A program made the translations under genes and the position numbers. Of a stretch of DNA of 64,000 nucleotides, positions 56,109-64,000 are shown one piece after another (the first letter of the stretch is position 1; the number at the start of each line of letters is the position of its first letter). Under the pieces are notes generated by a model. The model was not told the DNA's origin and searched no databases. It saw nothing but the letters and a program-made list of their open reading frames with translations. The stretch is from Styela clava (taxonomy: Eukaryota; Chordata; Ascidiacea; Stolidobranchia; Styelidae): NCBI RefSeq assembly GCF_964204865.1, contig NC_135260.1, positions 2,914,001 through 2,978,000 of the forward strand. Direction: 5' to 3'.

Positions 56109-59100
56109 TTTACTGTATTCCTCGTTTGCTCAAATGAAAAGTTTAAATGGATTCTAATAATAGGTGTTTCAACTGTGGAATTAGAAGGAAAACGACATTG
56201 AACATATGTAATATCTTTAATTATCCAATTTAAAAATCACTAATAAATCACCTTAGCCATGCTCTGTTAACTCAACTAAGAAGTTTTGTACAAGTTGGTT
56301 AATTTAAGTTGTTAAGTTAAATTGTTTGTAACTACAGATTAAACCACAGATCATTAACTGTTATTACGTATGGTAAAGGATGGTATCTTCCCAAACCCAG
56401 TTGAGATAGACTTTTTATTCAAGCACAAGCATAGTTAGTACTAGCCTGAGTTTTTTAGGTTTGTATCGCTTACGGCCCATAGTCAATTATCTATTTTTCA
56501 AATGTTTCAAAATGGGGAAAATATACAAAGGTCGCGCCCCCATGTCAACGCAAAACAAAGGCCATTGTAAATCGATCCGACCATACAGATGTTTACGAAC
56601 CAGATTTGTTTATCAAATTGATATAAATTATTATGTTTGGCTACTATTAAAAGAATGATAGTAATTTAAGATCAACATGAGTCAATACATGAGTTGTTTG
56701 AGGAGCTGAATCTGATGAACATATGGTCGTTTCTCCCAGTATATACCAAATACCTTATGTTGCTTATGCGTATATTGTTGTATATTTTTATTACTGTTGC
56801 AATGCACTTTTTTTTCTGGCCGACGAAAAATAACTTATTCTACTTCTGTTTCCTGTACACCAGGACATATTTTTACTTGTATGTGAAATACCTGGCAATT
56901 GATATGACTGTAATATATATTGATAATATATAAGTTAAAAGAGCGGAAAAAATCTTAACAAAGCTAATTACTCATTGAAATTAAAATAAAAAAAATTAAA
57001 GTCATTTTAACAATTTTCTCAAGTTGATGGTGGCAAATATTCTTACTATATTCCATGCTATTTTTCAATTCACTCAACTGGACTATCCCGCAAATACTAC
57101 CTATTGTCAACATTCTCATCTGGCTGACTGTAACGTAAATAAAGCTTTAAATTCATTTAATTGATTTTTGCAAAAATTATTCACGAATGCCATATACAAA
57201 CAAATAGCATTTTTTGTGTCGTGTTTTGAAAAAAGCCAATTACGCGGGTAACAAAGCAATGCCATGACATAAATAAATACACTTATGACAATGGCACACT
57301 CTGTTTCTATCAAACATATATGGGACAATCTCATCCCACGTCTGGGCCACAGAAACATTTTCAGGTGGGCCCACAAACCTATTAAAAAGTGCTAGAGTTA
57401 TTGATAATTACGTTAAACATTGATTGTAGTAGCTATGAATATGATGCTGTTTTTCTATTGGTGGTAATTCTCCATTTAATTGTGAAAGTGGATTCGTCTA
57501 TCTTTACAAGAACTTTTCTATTGTTTTTCTGTGGTTTTTCCCTTATATACGAAATTAATGGGCCACAAAATCTTTTTGTGAAACAAATTGAGCCATGCAA
57601 AAAAATGGTGGAGAACCACTGCACTATACATATCAACAAACCCGTCTCGACAACAAACAAAATGGTTTCCATGTAGACACACAATACACGTCACGCTGAT
57701 AGATAGCGTAATGTATTGTGTGATCTTTTTATACAGTTAACGGTATTTTTCAAATATTTCATATGATGATACACAAGCACAATGTCTTTAACACTGGCTT
57801 GGTCTTCTAACATTTATGACGCTTAGAGTGTATTGCTTTGTTCAGCAATTATATTATTATTTTAAAAGTCAGAATAAAATGTAAACGTCGCGCCCCCACG
57901 GAAAACATAGACAATGTAATGCGATCAGAGCATAGACCATAGAGCTATGTACGGTCCAAACTTGGCATATTCACATTCATGTGTTAAAAACTGACAATTT
58001 AACTCATTCACTCAATCGAAAGTGGATCTACTAACTGAACAACAGAAAGTTTGTAATTCTTTTGAAAACTTGACAAGTTTAAACCCTACGAAAAGTATAT
58101 ATATATATATCAAGCTTTTCAGAGTAGAAAATTCTGTACACAACTGGTTTCAACCACATTGTAAACAACCATTATTGCGTCGTTTGCATCATAACAAGGG
58201 AAATTATTATTATGCGCATTCTGCTGGAAGTTTCTATGTTATGGCTGTAGCGGTTGTTTGATCAAAGAAATTGGAAGCAAAAGTATTCTCTTATCACAAG
58301 CAGTTGGAGCGCATATCCCACAGAGCACGGCGCGTTGGCAGAATCTCATGGTCTAGTGAGAATGACGTCATCGGAAACACCGCGCTCATTAAAATTTCAA
58401 TGAACGATTATTAAAAATCTTGACCATGTTTATCATAATAAAAATTTCAAAAAAGATGTAAAAAATATTCTATCCTCAAAACTGCCCACGTATACAATGA
58501 AAGATATCTAGAAAATTACAAAAAATGCAAATTTCTGCTCTGGTGATCACATTCCCCATAAGAGCTAATGTTAAAAAAGATTTTTTTACATCACTTTTCT
58601 TTTTGCGCGTAGGATGGGTTTTTAATGAATAAGGTTATTGTGTGCATGGCAAGAATAAACACATATTGTAAGGGCAGGAAGCTTGGGAATCTCAATAGCT
58701 CCAGTTCAACAGTCTCAGATGTAGTTGAGCAGAGTTTTTCTGCATTGGCTCCAATCATACTTGCTCGTGTGTTTTGCTTTGTAGAATTTATAAGAATTTA
58801 AGAATTTATCCTAATATAACTGATCATTGATTAAATTCGTAGTTTTCAGCTTTTTTTCACTCCAAAACTTTCATACGACTTTCTACTTCCTGACATTCCC
58901 AGTCAAAAATAAACACATTGCTGCCGACAACTTGCGTAAAATTATTAAAGGCATTTAGAAATAGTGTGTAATAGTCATAAACGATAAACCTGTCTACGGG
59001 CGCGCAAGCACTCTGTCGCCACCGGGTGAGAAACGCGTGATTGATAAGATAAAATTAAGACTGTTGGACCGCGACAATCAAAGTCATGCTGGTTGGCCAA

Positions 59101-62100
59101 ATTAAAACTTACATAGATACCATCCCCAAAGTTATCTCTCACAAATACAGGTCAAATATTAGGCCTATTATCGGATAAAACAACCGCACTACCACAAGAA
59201 TAATAATTAACAAATATAATTCAACTGTTGTTTACATTACTATTCCAAAACCACCGACATACCACTTTGTTTATCAACTACTAGACAACAGCGCAGTACT
59301 CATATATTTACTTCACCAACTCAAAAATCTTTCGTTCTGTAGCCGACCCATGGGAATCATCCTTTCGATATTTGCGAAGGTAACTTTTAAAAATACATTA
59401 TGTCACTATTTCGCAAAGCGCGTTTGTGTGGTATGAGGTAAGGTCACCTCGCTATTGTCTTGAAAGACAATAGTTCATAAAAAAATGGCCGCACCAGGGT
59501 AGGCACGGACACGTAATTGTGTTTTAAAACAATAGCGAGGTAACCTTACCTCCTTATCGCATACCACACAATCGCGCTTTGCGAAATACCGACATAATTT
59601 ATTTTTAAAGGTTACCTTGGCAAATATCAAAAGGGTGATTTCCATGGGTTGGCTACAGAACTAACGGTTTTTGAGTTTGTGAAGTAAATATATAATACGC
59701 TTTCTGAAACATTTGACACCATTTATTTTTCTATACATCAATCACATATCAGGTAAGGTTTATTTTATAAATTAATAAAGAAACTGCCAATGACGCACAT
59801 TAACAATGAAATTTTCTACAAAAAAGTAGCATTAATACCATTGTTGCCTATGCATCCATCTGATATCAAACGAGAAACGTGTTCCTACGATTTTACGCAA
59901 GTTATGAAGATCCCCGTCTCAAAAACAAACAAAATGGCGTCTATGCACACAATACATTGACGAAACGAGTAACAGCGCATCTCATTGCGTATTCGGACCA
60001 GAAATGACAGCTTATTCCTACATATTATTGTATATATGTATATCAATAAGTTGTGTGAGTAGAGTTTTAAGGATTCCTATCAATGATGATCCAGGTTTAT
60101 TTATATATCTTTAATTCACAAACTCGCAAATAATTTATCAACAAACCGACCAAGGAGAATCACCTATTTATACATTCACGCGTTTGTTAGGTATGTTGCC
60201 TGCCCCCTATATCAAGCGAGAATCTATTGAATACGCTTTCACGAAACAATTCGACATCCCCGTATAAACATCGAACAAAATGGCGTCGATGCACACGGGT
60301 TGTACATAGACAAGGAGACATTGCGTCATTTGTTCATACACATCCAATAGCAGTATCTTTCAAATATTTTCGATGCTTCAGACAAGCCAAGCCTGCTTCA
60401 GTAGTAGCTTGAGTTTAAAATTTATATCGTTTTTGACTCATAGTCGATTGCTTTATCCAGCAACTATATTGCTTTGAAAAAGCCGGAGAACAATAACATG
60501 TAAAAGGTTGCGCCCCACGCCGACAGAAAACAAAAGGCAATGTAATTAGAGTATAGAACAATGTGCGAATCAAACATTTTTAAATCACTTCGAGTTATTT
60601 TGTTCAACTACGAGAGACATCGTAATAATGATGAGAGAGAAACCTAAGTCAATACATAATTCGTTTCTTGGCAAAGACAGGGGTAATTCATTGTGTTGCA
60701 AACCTGAGCATATTAACGACTTCGCCGTGACAAAAACTATTTTATCTATTTTTCATGAATCAATTTACTTACTTTCATTTACAGTTACTTCACAAACTTA
60801 AAATTCTTTTCTCCACTAGACAATCTTAGGGAATCGACTTTTCAACATTTGCGAAGGTAGGCCTTCAAAGAACATTACCTTTACAATCTAAAAGCGCTTA
60901 TTATACGTGAAATCATTTGTATTTCTTGGTATGCATATTTTTAAACGTCTTTCGAGTTGAAAACGTTTATACATCAGCGTAGTCCAATCTGGATAAACTA
61001 ATTTTGAGCGAAGTCAGTGGCCTCCCTTATTGAATTGGTGGGACTGAATAAATTGAAAACAATATTTCTTACTAAGTGACTGAATTCTATGTATTTGACG
61101 GCAAAGCTCACCATGGATACTATACTCACTCAGCATGCTGACCCGTCAAAATATGCCCTTCCTGGACTAAGCTCACAATAAGCAAGAAACGAGCGAATAC
61201 TATCGCTCTAGATCGATATATAGACATTGTTTTTAGACAAGAGCAAACATGATACTGTTAGGGTTTGTTACATTTTCATCTTTTATGGCCCACAATCGAT
61301 TGCTTTTGTTCGCCAAATGTTTTGTTTTTATGGGATACCAGGAAAAGGTCGCGGCCCCACGCCAACCCAAAACAAAAGACATTGTAACTCGATCAGAGGT
61401 TAGAATTACGTACATGCCAAACTTGTTTTTTAATAGCTTTGGGTCATTCTGTTCGACTACTATAAAAGCGTAATAATATTATAACAGTAAAATCAGTGAA
61501 TACATGTTTCTTGACAAAGATGAATAAAGTTTGATTCGCGTTGCAAATCTGAGCATATTAAAAACTTCCACATGGAGAAATCTGGCAATTTTACTCATTT
61601 ATCGTAAACTACATATTTCGATATAATAATATGAAAATATATATAATGATTCAAAGAAACATTTTTCATTCGAAACCAAATCGAACTTTGCGAAAGCCGA
61701 CCCAGAGCTGATTGACACTGGTGCTCCATTTCTAGTTGACGACACCCGGTAAAATTAGAAAAATACCAATGACGCACACTATAAATGGGTTCGACTGTCT
61801 ATGATAAACTATGATATGATATACTTCACCTGCTGAATTGTTTTTAATATTCTCATCGTTTTATATACCAATATCATATCAAGCTAGAAACTTGTGTTTC
61901 CGTATACGCTTTCACTGTACATATAGACAACAACGTCTCAAACGCAAACAAAATGGCGTATATGCAGACAGACAGATGGCACATAATAATTCTTCACTTT
62001 TTGAAGGATTCGTTGAAAATAATTATATATCTCATATCAAGCAAGAAACTTGTGTTTATGTATACATATATGTTCCGCTGTACATATAGACAACAACGTC

Positions 62101-62260
62101 TCAAACCACAAACAAAATGTCGACATGCATTTAGGTCGATGCATAGGCGAGAACAAGCATGGTCGTTAGTATTTGTGTTTATCAGATTTGTATCTTTTAT
62201 GTTCCAAAGTCAATTGCCTCATTCAGCAACTATTTGGTAATGTCTGGTATACATCAATTT
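56109..62260. other. Gene-poor region of degenerate repeats upstream of the FReD gene
   Basis: No supported exon. Two short degenerate motifs recur over kilobases: CCGTCTC.AAACAAACAAAATGG near 57.64, 59.91, 60.26, 61.93 and 62.09 kb; and a GTCGCGCCCCCAC/CAAAAC.AA.GGCATTGTAA block near 56.53, 57.88, 60.51 and 61.35 kb, usually preceded by CCCA.AGTC.ATTGC. The region therefore looks like several worn copies of one unit. The promoter of the FReD gene should lie at its left edge, but I see no convincing core element. Confidence 0.5.
59300..59697. repeat. Large inverted repeat (about 160-bp arms, about 70-bp loop)
   Basis: Left arm 59300-59459 and right arm 59529-59697 are reverse complements with few mismatches: CATATATTTACTTCACCAAC against the inverse of TTTGTGAAGTAAATATATAA at the outside, and CTCGCTATTGTCT against AACAATAGCGAG at the inside. 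A third, diverged copy of one arm lies near 60775-60880. Probably a foldback element. Confidence 0.85.
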
Positions 62261-63999
62261 AACAGTAAGTGTAAATCGGAATAGCGACCACCTTCCGATT
62301 TTGGCGATAATATTCGAAAAAGTAGTTTATATTCTGCCCTCTGGTGTATAGAAATATTATACATTACGTTAAAGTTCGCGTGGGTGCTCGTGCGTGCGTC
62401 GTCGTGAGCGTCAATGTTAGGTGTTTCGCCCCTTCACACCCCCGTGTATGATTATCATTTCATCATATAGAAATTCTTCGACTAATAAGCTAATATAAAT
62501 ATATTGCCAATCGGAGAGTTAACATTGTGGAAATCGGCAGGATGCTATAAAAGACCACCCACTGTGATTAAATACTATTAAAATATTCAAATACCAAACG
62601 AATATATGAGGAGGAATAACTGAAAAAATCACTCATTTACTATTAAAAAATAAGGAAAAACATGCACGATCTATACATAGATTCGGGACGATTCTTTATC
62701 ACATCTCGCTTGATCCCGCATAAATTTTTCTTTTCTTTAACTTCATTCCTAGTTGATGGGTAAGTATTGAATCTCACGAAAATGCTCGACTACTCAAGTA
62801 GTGTTCAAACAAGCGATACCTGGTACCCGACGTAGCAAGCGATAACACAATTTACCCAGTTTTATGCAAGAAGTTTGTTATTAAAAGAATTGACCTTGGG
62901 CGTATGTAACAATTGACAGTTTCTTGCACTCTGTCCTCGATCATCTATGGGTCGATGGTAGATGAGGACTTAACAGTAATATTGATCTACGTTTAACGCT
63001 TGGGCAGAATATACGGATTGCCGCTATAATATAATATACACGAATAATATACAATAATAATAATATACACGAATCGAGACAGGCAATGCAGCACATACCT
63101 TTGCGCTATACTTTAGATTTTTATATTGGGCTTATTGTTCATTCTGGAGAAAAGAACAGTCTATAAAATGGTTGAATAATTTGTTTAATCACTTTCACTG
63201 ATATGGTTGGTGACATTGATACTAAGAAGTCCGTGTGAGTTACGCATTACCGTTGAGGGCAAATTTGTGACGGAAGCTGAGATCGACTTTTATTACGTCA
63301 AAGAATCCAGTAATTTAGTTACATCACAATTTCTCACCAAGTTCAAACCTGCGGTCGCGTTTCGGTAGAATGTGGATTGCTTACACTGGACCGATAGTTC
63401 AAGCGTTGGAAGTACAGGGCTGAATTGGTCGACGAGTTAGAAAACGCAAATAAACAGACCAGGAAACGATGAATTCAGATAATTTATTTTCCCCTTGCAT
63501 GATATAATATAAACACAAGTACAAAAACAGACACACAATGTTTCGACCGCAATTGACGTGGGCCACGAAAAACTATTTAGTCATCGTGTCAGCGACACCG
63601 TAATTGATCAGCATCAGATGACGTCAAATAATTTAACTATATTAAAACATGTTATGAGAATTAGAAAAATTTGGGTAGCGTGAATTGAATCGAGAGAGTA
63701 AATCAAAAGAGAAACGTTTAAAATTCGAACATTTCTCTCTCGATTCAATTTATATTTTTCATTTAAACTTTAAAAGGAAAATATAAATTGAATGGGGAAC
63801 GTGTCGGAGATAAATGTTTAAACGGAAAATATGAATCGAATCGAGAGAGCCAATATGCAATAAAAACAAAAAATCCTAAAAACTCCAATTTATATTCGAC
63901 AGCCCACAGTATCTAGTTTTAGTTTAAACTTGACGTCAACGATTAGGAAACCTGTTCAGAACGAGTGAATCAAAAAAAATGTAAATACATTTCAAAGTG
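62261..63999. other. No gene recognised
   Basis: AT-rich, with a short ATAATATACACGAAT repeat near 63020-63075 and the nested inverted repeats at 63683-63850. No motif-bearing open frame. Confidence 0.45.
63683..63850. repeat. Nested short inverted repeats
   Basis: AATTGAATCGAGAGAG at 63683-63698 is perfectly inverted at 63735-63750 and recurs directly near 63833-63849. A second pair (ATTCAATTTATATTTT against AAAATATAAATTGAAT) lies at about 63744-63793. Confidence 0.75.
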
Positions 64000-64000
64000 G

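Overview
The window is AT-rich metazoan DNA. Its genes are split into short exons by introns of a few hundred bases with GT..AG ends, there are no operons, and it carries many eukaryotic transposons (piggyBac, a LINE, BEL/Pao, hAT, mariner-type MITEs, minisatellites). No rRNA, tRNA or housekeeping gene was recognised. The gene style (compact introns, fibrinogen-like and C-type-lectin-like recognition proteins in a cluster) fits a marine invertebrate, perhaps an ascidian tunicate. That assignment is an inference and not secure.

Layout: 0.2-2.1 kb piggyBac remnant; 3.4-8.2 kb decayed LINE (minus); 10.75-13.05 kb a plus-strand gene for a type II membrane coiled-coil protein whose fibrinogen-like domain stops after its first exon; 14.2-21.4 kb duplicated block A with an intact seven-exon minus-strand gene for a predicted secreted Thr-rich (mucin-like) C-type-lectin-like protein of 373 residues; 23.3-44.1 kb duplicated block B, the same block carrying a dead copy of that gene, enlarged by a ~3 kb minisatellite, an 8195-bp BEL/Pao element with almost identical LTRs and an hAT element; 44.3-47 kb duplicated 3' ends; 46.8-56.1 kb a fifteen-exon minus-strand gene for a 515-residue type II membrane protein with a complete fibrinogen-related domain (FReD); 56.1-64 kb gene-poor, degenerate repeats and a large inverted repeat.

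The two FReD genes share an almost superimposable 87-bp transmembrane exon and the same exon phases, so they are paralogs. They flank the two lectin-like copies. I assembled the exon models by hand from splice signals, reading-phase continuity and family motifs; all phases close without a frameshift in the lectin-like gene of block A (1122 nt) and in the large FReD gene (1548 nt).

The most interesting signal is the locus itself: a cluster of cell-surface and secreted recognition-type proteins built on coiled coils, with repeated local exon duplication, VNTR expansion (about 10 to about 90 units between two copies) and gene death, which is the pattern expected of a fast-evolving self/non-self or microbe recognition region. 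Function is inferred from domain type only.
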